DNA from: JACRCT01 sp049841135 | GTDB lineage: Bacteria > Myxococcota > Myxococcia > Myxococcales > UBA5297 | Assembly (NCBI GenBank): GCA_049841135.1 | Contig: JASGHK010000006.1 | Location: 944,302 to 1,008,301, forward strand | Direction: 5' to 3' | DNA: 64,000 bases | Part shown: in pieces, positions 27,727 to 35,279 of the stretch | Position numbering within the stretch: position 1 is the first letter of the stretch | How the letters are laid out: each line of letters begins with the position of its first letter | Notes under the pieces: generated by a model | The model's database searches: none | What the model was told of the DNA's origin: nothing | The model's input: only the letters and a program-made list of their open reading frames with translations | Position numbers and translations under genes: made by a program

Positions 27727-28790
27727 CAGAGTCCTAGGGAGTAGCTCAGGGTGAGCGAGGCGCGGAGAGTCTCCAGGCCTTCGGAGCCTTGCTGGTCCGC
27801 CTGCTCGTTCAGGCTCTTGGCGACGGCATAGCGCGCGCCCAGGGCGGCCGAGAAGCCGGCGTACGAGGCGCGGAAGCCCAGGCCGGCGTAGAGGATGGCG
27901 CCGCCGGAGGCCTCCAGGTCGTGCGTTCGCTCCTGGTCGCGCTGCAGGTGCAGGAAGCACAGCTCGCCCGAGAGGTCGGCGCGGAACCGTCCGGACGCGT
28001 AGGCGCGCCAGGCCACCGCGGTGTTCACGCGGGTCTCGCCGCCGAAGCGGTAGACGGTGGCCGGATAGCGGTGGGTGAAGAAGAGCTGGTAGTTGGCCTC
28101 GCCCAGCCAGGTGAAGTCCTCCGAGAGCTGCTTGAGCAGCGACAGTCCGAAGGCCGGGCTGGGCTCGCCGAAGCCGGTCTGCATGTCCGGCGCGAAGGGC
28201 TCGCCACGCGAGTCGAGCTGAGTCGTGGGGCCGACGGGGAGGGTCAGCGAAATCCACAGGCCGAAGTGCAGGTCGGCCAGCTCGTCCAGACTCTCCTTCT
28301 CCGGGACCAGGCGCGGGCCTTCGTCCCACTTGGCGCCCAGCGAGAGCATGAGGTTGGTGTCGCCCAAGCCGGCGTTGGCGCCGACGCCGTCCTGCGCTTT
28401 GAGGTTGTAGGGCTGGAAGACGTAGGCCGACAGCCAGGGCAGCACTCCGAAGCCGACCGCGGCCAAGTTGAACGAGGAGACCGACTTGTTCTCGGGCTCG
28501 GCATGCGCCAGACGTTGGAACGGAACGACCTCGCTCTTGACCATCCCGAAGACCGTCCGCCACGGCAGGGGCAAGGCCGAGGTCGTCTCCTGTGCCGCGC
28601 CGGGACCCTCGGGCCCGGCGATCCCCAACGACGCGACGCCGTGGTGGGCCCGCGCAGTCCCACAAAGCGCCAGGACCACGAGAATGGCGGCCCAAGCCGT
28701 GATTCCTGAGTCGTAACGTAGGTTTGTTCGGCGCTGGTGACGCGGATCACGGGATCGCCCGCATCCATATATATGGGTCAGCGGACTCAT
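27726..28790 (-). CDS. Outer-membrane beta-barrel protein inside the nickel operon
   Basis: About 354 residues. After a long N-region and a signal peptide (ILVVLALCGTARA, cleavage before HHG) the protein alternates amphipathic strands (DTNLMLSLGAKWDEGPRLV, ADLHFGLWISLTLPVGP, SAALGARYAVAKSLNEQ, ASLTLSYSLGL) and ends in an aromatic/hydrophobic strand, as in outer-membrane barrels of the MetA/phenol-degradation type. The ATGA overlap with nikL and TGATG overlap with nikM show that it belongs to the operon. I infer that it lets Ni2+ or a nickel chelate cross the outer membrane. The mature N-terminal HH pair may bind metal. Confidence 0.78.
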   Translation of the reverse strand: MSPLTHIYGCGRSRDPRHQRRTNLRYDSGITAWAAILVVLALCGTARAHHGVASLGIAGPEGPGAAQETTSALPLPWRTVFGMVKSEVVPFQRLAHAEPENKSVSSFNLAAVGFGVLPWLSAYVFQPYNLKAQDGVGANAGLGDTNLMLSLGAKWDEGPRLVPEKESLDELADLHFGLWISLTLPVGPTTQLDSRGEPFAPDMQTGFGEPSPAFGLSLLKQLSEDFTWLGEANYQLFFTHRYPATVYRFGGETRVNTAVAWRAYASGRFRADLSGELCFLHLQRDQERTHDLEASGGAILYAGLGFRASYAGFSAALGARYAVAKSLNEQADQQGSEGLETLRASLTLSYSLGL

Positions 28791-29248
28791 GGCCTCGCCG
28801 CCCGCCTTCGGTAACCCCAAAACAGGGCCGCGAAGACCACCGCGATGACCGCGAAGCCAATCAAAGGCCTGAGTGCCAAGTTCGCGTCCGGGTTTGGGGA
28901 GGCGGTGGCTGCCGAGGCCGCGGCACCCACGTCGATCGTCGTGTCCAGCCCGTGCCCACTGTCGTCGACGACCTTCACGCGCCAGGCGCCCGGGACGTCC
29001 GGGACGAACGCCACATAGCCGCTGCGATCGGTGCGGCCCTTGAGGTAGGGGATCTTCGGGTCGGCCGGCGAGTAGACCTCGAAGGGGACGTAGGCGAGGG
29101 GCTCGCCATCGGCGTACCGGAGCTTCACCGCCCAGGCCTTGCCTGGCTCCACGGTGTGCAGGACCTCGTGGGCTTGCGCCGAGCTCGGCGCGAGGCTCGC
29201 CAGGAGCGCGGAGACCACCGCGAGAGCCGGGATGGTGGGACGGCTCAC
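28787..29248 (-). CDS. nikL: NikL-like periplasmic subunit of the nickel transporter
   Basis: A 153-residue protein with a cleaved signal (SLAPSSAQA, mature HEVLHTV), an Ig-like domain (AVKLRYADGEPLAYVPFEVYSP, then RTDRSGYVAFVPDVPGAWRVKVVDDSGHG) and one C-terminal membrane helix (LIGFAVIAVVFAALFWGYRRR). This matches the NikL component that replaces NikN in NikKMLQO systems. The GTG at 29248 is chosen because it gives the signal peptide and a GTGA overlap with the nikK stop. Confidence 0.82.
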   Translation of the reverse strand: MSRPTIPALAVVSALLASLAPSSAQAHEVLHTVEPGKAWAVKLRYADGEPLAYVPFEVYSPADPKIPYLKGRTDRSGYVAFVPDVPGAWRVKVVDDSGHGLDTTIDVGAAASAATASPNPDANLALRPLIGFAVIAVVFAALFWGYRRRAARP

Positions 29249-29937
29249 TTCGCCACCTCGAAGGCCAGGCTGGCTTCCAGCACGAGCTGGTCGGCGTCGG
29301 CGGACTTCAGCGGGCGGCGCAGCGTGGCGCTGACGCACTCGAGCTCGGCCGCGCGCAGCTTCACGCGGACCTCGCCGGCGCTGTCGGTCTCGCCCAGCGC
29401 CTTGTGATCGATGGCCAGCACCGCGCCCGCGACCGGCTTGCCGTCGAGCAGGACCCGGAAGGTCGCCTTGTCGTCCTTCTTGGCTTTCGACAGGTCGCTC
29501 ACGGGGACGATCTCGAGCTCGTCTCCCAGCGGCCTGGCTGCCACGGGCGAGCGAGGATCGACCCACTTGGCGTACTGCCGCGACTGCCAGGCCTTCACCG
29601 CGTCTGGCACCTGGCTCTTCGGGAGGTTCTTCTCGCCGTCGGGGGTGAGCGAGTAGAAGCCGCCATCCACGAACGCAGAGATGGCGCCGCAGGTGGCGGC
29701 GACCGCCAGCCGGGTGGGCTCTGCCACCGCAGCGGCGAGCAGGTCCTTGGGGAGCTCCTTGCCGGACGCGCAGCGCAGCGCCTTCACCTTCGCTCGGTCG
29801 AGCGGCAGAGGCTTCTCGCCCTGGTGCCCGCCCTGGAGCACGAATTGGCCGGACTGCCGCTCGATCCACAGTTCGTGCGCGAGGACGCGAGAGGGAAAGG
29901 CCAGGACGACAGCGGCGAGCAGCAGGCACCTCGGCAC
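29245..29937 (-). CDS. nikK: NikK, DUF4198-family periplasmic nickel-transport protein
   Basis: First gene of the nickel operon, 230 residues. Signal peptide ending SRVLA, mature N-terminus HELWIE, the hallmark of DUF4198 (NikK). Later segments GDELEIVPVSD, ATFRVLLDGKPVAGAVLAIDHK and TDSAGEVRVKL are the family's Ig-like strands. The GTG at 29937 has a GGGAGG ribosome-binding site. It probably hands Ni2+ to NikM from the periplasm; the mature His1-Glu2 terminus may take part. Confidence 0.88.
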   Translation of the reverse strand: MPRCLLLAAVVLAFPSRVLAHELWIERQSGQFVLQGGHQGEKPLPLDRAKVKALRCASGKELPKDLLAAAVAEPTRLAVAATCGAISAFVDGGFYSLTPDGEKNLPKSQVPDAVKAWQSRQYAKWVDPRSPVAARPLGDELEIVPVSDLSKAKKDDKATFRVLLDGKPVAGAVLAIDHKALGETDSAGEVRVKLRAAELECVSATLRRPLKSADADQLVLEASLAFEVAK

Positions 29938-29972
29938 GGCGGCGACCTCCCCGGTAGCACGAATCCTGAGGG

Positions 29973-30002
29973 CGTATACATACCGGCCCGGCAGGCGGTC
30001 AA
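29973..30002 (-). promoter_or_regulatory. Likely sigma-70-type promoter of the nickel operon
   Basis: On the minus strand, TTGACC (30002-29997) and TATACG (29978-29973) are separated by 18 bases, close to -35 and -10 consensus, giving a leader of roughly 28 bases before the nikK GTG. The -10 lies within the small palindrome-like GTATGTATAC, which could also be an operator. No NikR consensus pair or cobalamin riboswitch was seen. Confidence 0.5.
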
Positions 30003-30115
30003 CGCCTCTTTCGAGACTTCGTCGGAGGGGATGCGGAGCGGCCGGGGACGGCGCGTGGCGAAAGACCGTCTCTCGCCGCTTGCCCTGGGCGGCCGGGGCG
30101 TGGTTGAAGAACGCC

Positions 30116-30745
30116 GTGCCCAAGCCCTACGACCCGAAGGACTTCTACTACCGCAAGGCCAAGAAGGAAGGCCTGCGCGCCCGGTCGGCCTACAAGATCG
30201 ACGAGATCGCCGAGCGCTTCCGGCTCCTCCGGCCGGGGATGGCCATCCTCGACCTCGGCGCCGCGCCCGGCGGCTGGCTGCAGGTGATGGCCGAGCAGGT
30301 CGGCGAGAAGGGCCTCGTCATCGGCGTGGACCTGGTCGCCATCGCGCCCATCGCCAAGCGGCACGTGAAGACCGCGGTGCTCGACATCCGCGCCCCCGAC
30401 TTCGAGGCCAGGCTCGCCGAGCTCCACTCCGGCAAGTTCGACCTCGTCACCAGCGACATGGCGCCCAAGACCATGGGCATCAAGGACGTGGACGAGACGC
30501 GCTCGCTGGAGCTGTCGGAGCTGGCGCTGGCGACGGCCAAGAAGACCCTCAAGCCCGGCGGCAGCTTCGTCTGCAAGGTCTTCATGGGCACCGGCTTCGA
30601 GGGCTACCTGAAGCAGGTCAAGGCGACCTTCGCCCGCACCAAGGTCATGCGCCCCGAGGCGACCCGCGACCGCTCCTACGAGCACTACGTGGTGGGGATG
30701 GAGCTACGCCCGCCGAAGGCGCCCGGCTCGAGCGATCACAAGTAG
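30116..30745 (+). CDS. rlmE: 23S rRNA 2'-O-methyltransferase RlmE (FtsJ)
   Basis: A 209-residue SAM-dependent enzyme that methylates U2552 of 23S rRNA in E. coli. The K-D-K-E tetrad is present: Lys27 (SAYKIDEI), Asp114 (TSDMAPKTMG), Lys154 (FVCKVF) and Glu189 (YEHYVV); the SAM loop is LDLGAAPGGWLQV. The GTG at 30116 (MPKPYDPKDFYYRKAKKEG) is chosen because the family begins here; the upstream frame is the antisense of nikK. It diverges from the nickel operon and overlaps the tail of the DUF2141 gene by 10 bases. Confidence 0.93.
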   Translation: MPKPYDPKDFYYRKAKKEGLRARSAYKIDEIAERFRLLRPGMAILDLGAAPGGWLQVMAEQVGEKGLVIGVDLVAIAPIAKRHVKTAVLDIRAPDFEARLAELHSGKFDLVTSDMAPKTMGIKDVDETRSLELSELALATAKKTLKPGGSFVCKVFMGTGFEGYLKQVKATFARTKVMRPEATRDRSYEHYVVGMELRPPKAPGSSDHK

Positions 30746-31194
30746 TGCAGCTTGATCGAGGTGGTGGTCGGCCCGGCCGGCAGCTCGAACTTGGCGTCGT
30801 CGAACCTCGGCGGCCCCATGAAGCCCTTGGCGTTGCGGGACATGCCGACGCCCTCCTTGGGCATCCCCAGCCAGTTGGTCTTGATCTTCCCGTCGCCGTC
30901 CTCGTCGTGGAAGACGCGGACCATCGCCGTGCCCGGCTCGAGGCCCTCCAGGACCAGCGTGGCCTTGCCGTTCTGGATGCGCCCCTCGCCTGAGGCAGAG
31001 GCCTTCTTCTCCTTGTAGTCGGCCTCGGTCCGGTAGACCGAGGCGCGGACGACCCCGGAGTCGTTGCGCAGCTCCGTGACTTCGACCGTGAGCGTGGCCT
31101 TGGCCGGCGGCGGGCGCTGGGAGTCTTCGCCCAGAGCGGTGGACGAGAGGAGTTGGATGACCAGCGAGGCTGCGAGCAGTCGTCTCATGTCCAT
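30736..31194 (-). CDS. DUF2141-family secreted protein
   Basis: A 152-residue protein with a signal peptide (LVIQLLSSTALG) and one DUF2141 domain: LTVEVTELRNDSGVVRASVY, LVLEGLEPGTAMVRVFHDEDGDGKIKTNWLGMPKEGVGMSRNA and the terminal SIKLHYL. The middle DEDGDGK loop may bind Ca2+. DUF2141 proteins are small periplasmic or surface beta-sandwiches of unknown role. Transcribed alone, tail to tail with rlmE. Confidence 0.88.
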   Translation of the reverse strand: MDMRRLLAASLVIQLLSSTALGEDSQRPPPAKATLTVEVTELRNDSGVVRASVYRTEADYKEKKASASGEGRIQNGKATLVLEGLEPGTAMVRVFHDEDGDGKIKTNWLGMPKEGVGMSRNAKGFMGPPRFDDAKFELPAGPTTTSIKLHYL

Positions 31195-31234
31195 CGTGAT
31201 GCGCGGCAGGTAGGTACGTCTCGGCAGAAGGGGC

Positions 31235-32455
31235 TTACGGCGTGGTGACGCCGGGGCCTACTGCTGGAAGATCATGCTTGGCGCCTGCGCGCTCGGGACT
31301 TGGGTCGTCGACGAGGCGCGGGGCCGCCAACCCCACAGCCAGCAGCCAGCCCCACTGCAACAGGATGTGGGCGCGCTTGAGCGTGTCCGAGCCCGCGAAG
31401 AGACCGCGGTGCCCGACGATGGCGAAGAGCCCCACCAGGAGCAGGGCGAAGGCCCACCAGGAGCGGGCGCCCACCGCGTCGCGGCCGGCCCCACGCGCGA
31501 AGAGGAGCAGCAGGAGCGGAAAGGTCACCAGCAGGTTGTAGTCATAGCTGGTGGACGCCCAGTACGTCGCGATGGCCAGGCCGCCCGCAAAGACGAAGGT
31601 CGGGTCTCGCTGCAGGAACCTGGCGGCGGCGACGGTCCAGACCCCGGCGAGCAGTGCGAAGAGCCCGTAGGCGAGCTCCTTCTGGGCGAAGACGTGCTGC
31701 AGGGAGTGCGAGTAGACGAACAGCGGGGTGACGTCCCGCGCATAGCGGGGCAGCTCGTCGTCGAGGTAGGAGCGGGTCTGCGGCAAGAAGGCCAGCACCA
31801 GGAGCACCACCGCGGCGACTCCACCCGCGAAGTAGCGCAGGAGGCGGGGCAACTCCTTCCTGTCGCCCACCCCCCGGGCCACCAGGCCCACGCCGGTCAC
31901 CAGGCAGCCGAACACGGGGTAGAGCTTGGTGGCGGCTGCAGCCCCCGCCGCGAGGCCCGAGGTGAAGGGGCGGTTCGCGCGCATCAGGACCATCGCCAGC
32001 GTCCACTGCGCCAGGACGATCACGTCGCTGTTCCCTCGCTCGGCTGCGAAGACCACCGGGAACTGTGCGGCGAGCATCAAGCAAAAGGTGGCGGCTTCCG
32101 GCCAGCCCACCCGCCGCCAGCCAGCTCTCGGGAGCCAGGCACCGAGACAGGCGAGCGTCCCCAGGACGATGACGGCCGCCCAGATGCGGATGGCCGTGGG
32201 GAGCGAGCAGAGCCGGGTCCAGGTGAACGAGAAATAGAGCGCCGGCGGGTAATACATGTCCCGCCAGCCGTCGTCGGCGCACTGCTGGCCGGTGGCCAGG
32301 TAGGGGTTGTCCCGTGCGGCGCAGGTGTGGAACGCCTGCAGGTTGTGCAGGTCGAGGCCCCAGAACTTGTGGAAGGGGATCAGGCTGTACGACGGGATGG
32401 AGACGCCCAGCAGCAGCGCGATGGCTGCCAGGCGAAGGTACCGGCTGCGGCTCAT
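31235..32455 (-). CDS. GT87-like polyprenyl-phosphate glycosyltransferase
   Basis: A 406-residue protein with about ten membrane helices and a conserved first periplasmic loop (HKFWGLDLHNLQAFHTCA, DGWRDMYYPPALY) resembling the DUF2029/GT87 family, integral membrane enzymes that use a polyprenyl-phosphate-linked sugar such as mannose. FAAERGNSDVIVLAQWTLAMVLM and KLYPVFGCLVTG are further family blocks. It would act on an extracytoplasmic glycan or lipid; the acceptor is unknown. No neighbouring polysaccharide genes are seen. Confidence 0.78.
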   Translation of the reverse strand: MSRSRYLRLAAIALLLGVSIPSYSLIPFHKFWGLDLHNLQAFHTCAARDNPYLATGQQCADDGWRDMYYPPALYFSFTWTRLCSLPTAIRIWAAVIVLGTLACLGAWLPRAGWRRVGWPEAATFCLMLAAQFPVVFAAERGNSDVIVLAQWTLAMVLMRANRPFTSGLAAGAAAATKLYPVFGCLVTGVGLVARGVGDRKELPRLLRYFAGGVAAVVLLVLAFLPQTRSYLDDELPRYARDVTPLFVYSHSLQHVFAQKELAYGLFALLAGVWTVAAARFLQRDPTFVFAGGLAIATYWASTSYDYNLLVTFPLLLLLFARGAGRDAVGARSWWAFALLLVGLFAIVGHRGLFAGSDTLKRAHILLQWGWLLAVGLAAPRLVDDPSPERAGAKHDLPAVGPGVTTP

Positions 32456-32515
32456 GGTCGAGTGGCCTTCCGAAAAAGGCGCTCAGACTAGCTCCTCGGC
32501 CTGCGCAAGTCGTGT

Positions 32516-32582
32516 TACCCGAGGCGGCGCAGCGTCTGTGCCGTGGGGGTGGTCTCGAAGATGCGGTCGGCGTTGGCCGCGA
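32516..32582 (-). pseudogene. Fragment of a DUF1338 gene 3' end
   Basis: Read on the minus strand this 67-base piece gives LAANADRIFETTPTAQTLRRLG and a stop. It matches the last 22 codons of the intact DUF1338 gene (EAANADRIFESTYTAQTQRRLGS at 35,280-35,350), with about 90% base identity over some 60 bases. It begins immediately after the stop of the 246-residue gene. It is a relic of a duplication or rearrangement, not a gene. Confidence 0.8.
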
Positions 32583-32583
32583 G

Positions 32584-33324
32584 CTAGCCCGACGCGGCGA
32601 CCTTTCCGGCGAGGCGCTGGAGCTTGTGGGCGGAGCGCTTCTTGAGCTCCTCGAGCGACGCCTGGATGCCCTGGAGCTTCTCGGCGGCGGACGCGAGGGC
32701 GACCTCGAACTCCTTGGCTTGCGCGGAGTCGATGCCCGCCTGGACGAGGATCTCGGTCAGTGGCGAGGCTGGCGCGAGTTCGGCCATCAGCTTGCGGACC
32801 CGGCCCAGCACACGGTCGGGAGACACCGTGGCCGTGGCGGTTGCCGAGCGGGCGGCTTTGCGGGGAGGGCACAGCTTGCCGGCCTCCTGCGCGAGGCGGA
32901 CGACGGACCAGGTCTCGCTCTCGGCCTGATCGAGGAGGGCGCGCTGCTGCTCGAGGGCGAGGTTGAAGACCTCCTCGTAGTGGCTCACGCGCAGCGTCGG
33001 CCAGGGTCGGAGGTTGTCGAGCACCTTGGCCAGCAGCACCAACTCGATGGCGTTGCGCAGACGTGTGCGGCCCCAGCCGGCTTCTGCCATCCCCTTCTGG
33101 GCTGCCAGCGCGGCGAGCGAGTCGGTCTTGTTTCCAGCCATGGAGCGGAAGGCTTCCGCGGACGAGTGGAAGAGCTCCATGAAGAGATTGCGGCCGATGG
33201 TCAAGGTGGAGCGGACGCCGCCCGCCGCGCTCTCGCGAAGAACGCCCTTGGCGAGCTTGCGCAGAAGCTCGGGAGTGACCTTCACCGGCGGCGGCATCTT
33301 GGCGGCGGTCTTCTTCTCAGGCAT
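32584..33324 (-). CDS. Hypothetical helical protein, 246 aa
   Basis: A soluble protein starting MPEKKTAAKMPPP, with helical segments (TPELLRKLAKGVLRESAAGG, EAFRSMAGNKTDSLAALAAQKG) and a more Lys/Ala-rich C-terminal half (LTEILVQAGIDSAQAKEFEVALASAAEKLQGIQASLEELKKRSAHKLQRL) likely to form a coiled coil. I do not recognise a family. It is followed directly by the DUF1338 fragment and preceded by the repeat array, so this stretch is accessory in character. Confidence 0.65.
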   Translation of the reverse strand: MPEKKTAAKMPPPVKVTPELLRKLAKGVLRESAAGGVRSTLTIGRNLFMELFHSSAEAFRSMAGNKTDSLAALAAQKGMAEAGWGRTRLRNAIELVLLAKVLDNLRPWPTLRVSHYEEVFNLALEQQRALLDQAESETWSVVRLAQEAGKLCPPRKAARSATATATVSPDRVLGRVRKLMAELAPASPLTEILVQAGIDSAQAKEFEVALASAAEKLQGIQASLEELKKRSAHKLQRLAGKVAASG

Positions 33325-33444
33325 GGCGTCCCCCTTCGTTGCGACGGCGGGCCTCGGTGGGCTGCTCGCCGGTCGCGGTCTTGGTGCGGGACCTACTCAT
33401 ACGTGGAGTGCCGGGAGTCCGGCAAGTGGAGGAGCCGGCCCAGA

Positions 33445-33843
33445 CGGATTCCAGAGGGAGGGACCTGGCCCACGTGGGCCAGGTCCTCGGCGTGTGTCAG
33501 GTCTCCGCCGCGCACGGAAAGGTGGATTTCCAGAGGGAGGGACCTGCCCCACGTGGGCCAGGTCCTCGGCGTGTGTCAGGTCTCGGCGGGCGCGGCGGGG
33601 CGGATTTCCAGAGGAGGGACCTGCCCCACGTGGGCCAGGTCCTCGGTGTGTGTCAGGTCTCGGCGGGCGCGGCGGGGCGGATTTCCAGAGGGAGGGACCT
33701 GCCCCACGTGGGCCAGGTCCTCGGCGTGTGTCAGGTCTCGGCGGGCGCGGCGGGGCGGATTTCCAGAGGAGGGACCTGCCCCACGTGGGCCAGGTCCTCG
33801 GCGTGTGTCAGGTCACCGCCGGGCACGGCAAGGCGGATTTCCA
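33445..33843. repeat. Tandem array of five 77-79 bp palindrome-bearing repeats
   Basis: Five near-identical units begin (at GACCTG) at 33462, 33541, 33618, 33696 and 33773. Each holds an inverted repeat centred on CACGTG (GACCTGGCCCAC with its exact reverse complement in unit 1; one mismatch in the rest), then CTCGGCGTGTGTCAGG, a variable GC patch and CGGATTTCCAGAGG. It fills most of the 647-base gap between two genes. It is open in several frames but the frames encode only low-complexity Gly/Arg/Pro repeats, so it is not coding. Units are too alike along their whole length to be CRISPR. Confidence 0.9.
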
Positions 33844-33971
33844 AGTTGCGCTTGCTCCTCGCTCGCGACGAGCAGTTCCTCTCCTGCTTCCAGGCCTCAT
33901 CCCGCGGCCCCGGCGCCCGCCCGCGGCCACGCGTCGGCACGCAGCGCTACCGCGCGTGCCCCGACAGACTC

Positions 33972-34607
33972 CTACAGCTGCGCTTTGCCAAGCGCCGCGG
34001 ACAGCGTGTCGAGATTCGGCTCGAAATCCTCAGGCCCGAGCTTGCCGAGCATCGCTGCGTCGGCGGCGAGCTGCTTCTTGTACGCCGCAGCGTCCTTCTG
34101 CAGATCGCCGGGCTCGTCGCGCAGGCCCTTCGCCTTCACCTTCACGCTGCCGACCACGTACGTCTTCCCATCGGCCGAGACGCCCTGAAACAGCGCGGTC
34201 AGGCCCTGGTTGCTCGGAAGCACGTCTTCGATGAAGTGCTCGGTGACGAAGAGAAAGCCCTCGACCTTGCCGGCCTTCACGCGGCGCGCCTGCACCGTGA
34301 ACGGAGCGACGGCATCGGGGCAGCCGAGCAACGGGCTGTCTTTCGGCACGCCCTCGCCTTTGAGCGCATTCTTGAGATCGCCCGCCGGCTTGGTGACGCA
34401 CTGGCCGGCGACCTTCGGCTCTGCGGCGAAGTGTCTCTCCCATGCGGCGAGGTCGACGACGTCGAGCTTGCCGAAGCCTTCGACGCTCACCCGCCGATGC
34501 TCGGGCATGAGCCCCTCTGGCTTGTCGCCCTTCTCGAACGCGCGACCAGGAACGGTCTCCATGGCCGACGCCTGGGCGAGCAGCATCACTGCGAGCAGTG
34601 CGATCAT
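33972..34607 (-). CDS. Secreted hypothetical protein between repeat clusters, 211 aa
   Basis: N-terminal signal (IALLAVMLLAQASA), then a soluble mixed alpha/beta domain with two cysteines (GQC, LGC) that may pair, and a Lys-rich helical end. It has visibly different base use from its neighbours (more A/T at third positions, e.g. tcg/gcg/aag mixed with gat and gaa). Both sides are flanked by the 78-bp repeats, at 33,445-33,843 and 34,647-34,791, which makes it look like a cargo gene. No family recognised. Confidence 0.65.
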   Translation of the reverse strand: MIALLAVMLLAQASAMETVPGRAFEKGDKPEGLMPEHRRVSVEGFGKLDVVDLAAWERHFAAEPKVAGQCVTKPAGDLKNALKGEGVPKDSPLLGCPDAVAPFTVQARRVKAGKVEGFLFVTEHFIEDVLPSNQGLTALFQGVSADGKTYVVGSVKVKAKGLRDEPGDLQKDAAAYKKQLAADAAMLGKLGPEDFEPNLDTLSAALGKAQL

Positions 34608-34646
34608 GGCTTGGGACGATACCCCGCCGCGTAGACCGAGAGGCAG

Positions 34647-34791
34647 CGTGGGCCAGGTCCTCGGCGTGTGTCAGGTCTCCGCCGGGCGCGGCGGGGCGGA
34701 TTTCCAGAGGGAGGGACCTGTCCCACGTGGGCCAGGTCCTCGGCGTGTGTCAGGTCTCGGCGGGTGCGGCGGGGCGGATTCCCAGAGGGAG
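34647..34791. repeat. Two further copies of the 78-bp repeat
   Basis: One unit lacking its first half-palindrome and one complete unit (palindrome GACCTGTCCCACGTGG... at about 34,716-34,739). Same orientation and sequence as the array at 33.4-33.8 kb, so the 211-residue gene is bracketed by direct copies. Confidence 0.88.
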
Positions 34792-34806
34792 AAATCCTCG
34801 GCCTGC

Positions 34807-35207
34807 TCAGTTCACGATGCGCTCAATGATCTGCTGGCCGGTCCTGGGGTCTTGCCCGTGGATGTCGAGGTACGCCACATCCCGGGGCTTTCGCAGCGAC
34901 AGGTAGACGCTCTGCAGGACGGCGTCAGGCACCCGGGCTACCGTCGTGCGCGCCACGGCCCGGCACTGTCCCCGGGCGTCCCTGAAGGTGGTGAGCAGGA
35001 TGTCGCGGGACAGCGCATTGATCCTGCCCCGCATCTGCGCCCCGGCTCGGCAACCCCGTAGGCATGCTCGCGCTCGGGAAGGTTGAGCCCGTGAGTCGTC
35101 ACCGGCGAGTTCTCGAGCTCCCGCCAGTCGGTGGGGCCGAACTCCGGGTCGGCCGCACGGCTGCTCGCGCTGGGCAGGCTCGTAAACAACAAGGCCAGCA
35201 GCGCGAG
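34807..35207 (-). CDS. Secreted hypothetical protein, broken by frameshifts
   Basis: Two readable pieces: an N-terminal signal and mature start (LALLALLFTSLPSASSRAADPEFGPTDWRELENSP, in the frame ending near 35,050) and a C-terminal piece (GRINALSRDILLTTFRDARGQCRAVARTTVARVPDAVLQSVYLSLRKPRDVAYLDIHGQDPRTGQQIIERIVN) ending at 34807. The frame changes near 35,050 and the start codon is also out of frame, an ATG near 35,207 lying one base off. About 130 residues if corrected. The family is unknown. Confidence 0.5.
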
Positions 35208-35279
35208 GCCATGCCTGGAGGTCCTTCAGGGGCGGGCGTCCTCGAGGCTGGCGCGAGCGATCGGAGGCATGAGGAGGCC

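Noticed and set aside
28763..28778. CCATATATATGG palindrome as a NikR operator
   Set aside because: It lies inside the coupled nik operon near the barrel gene start and does not match the NikR half-sites.
33445..33843. CRISPR array
   Set aside because: The repeat units are alike along their whole 77-79 bases; there are no variable spacers of constant length and no cas genes.
33014..34634. Repeat-spanning + strand frames with EGPAPRGPGPRRVSG repeats
   Set aside because: The 78-bp period keeps frames open by chance; the same DNA is open in more than one frame and has no start signal.
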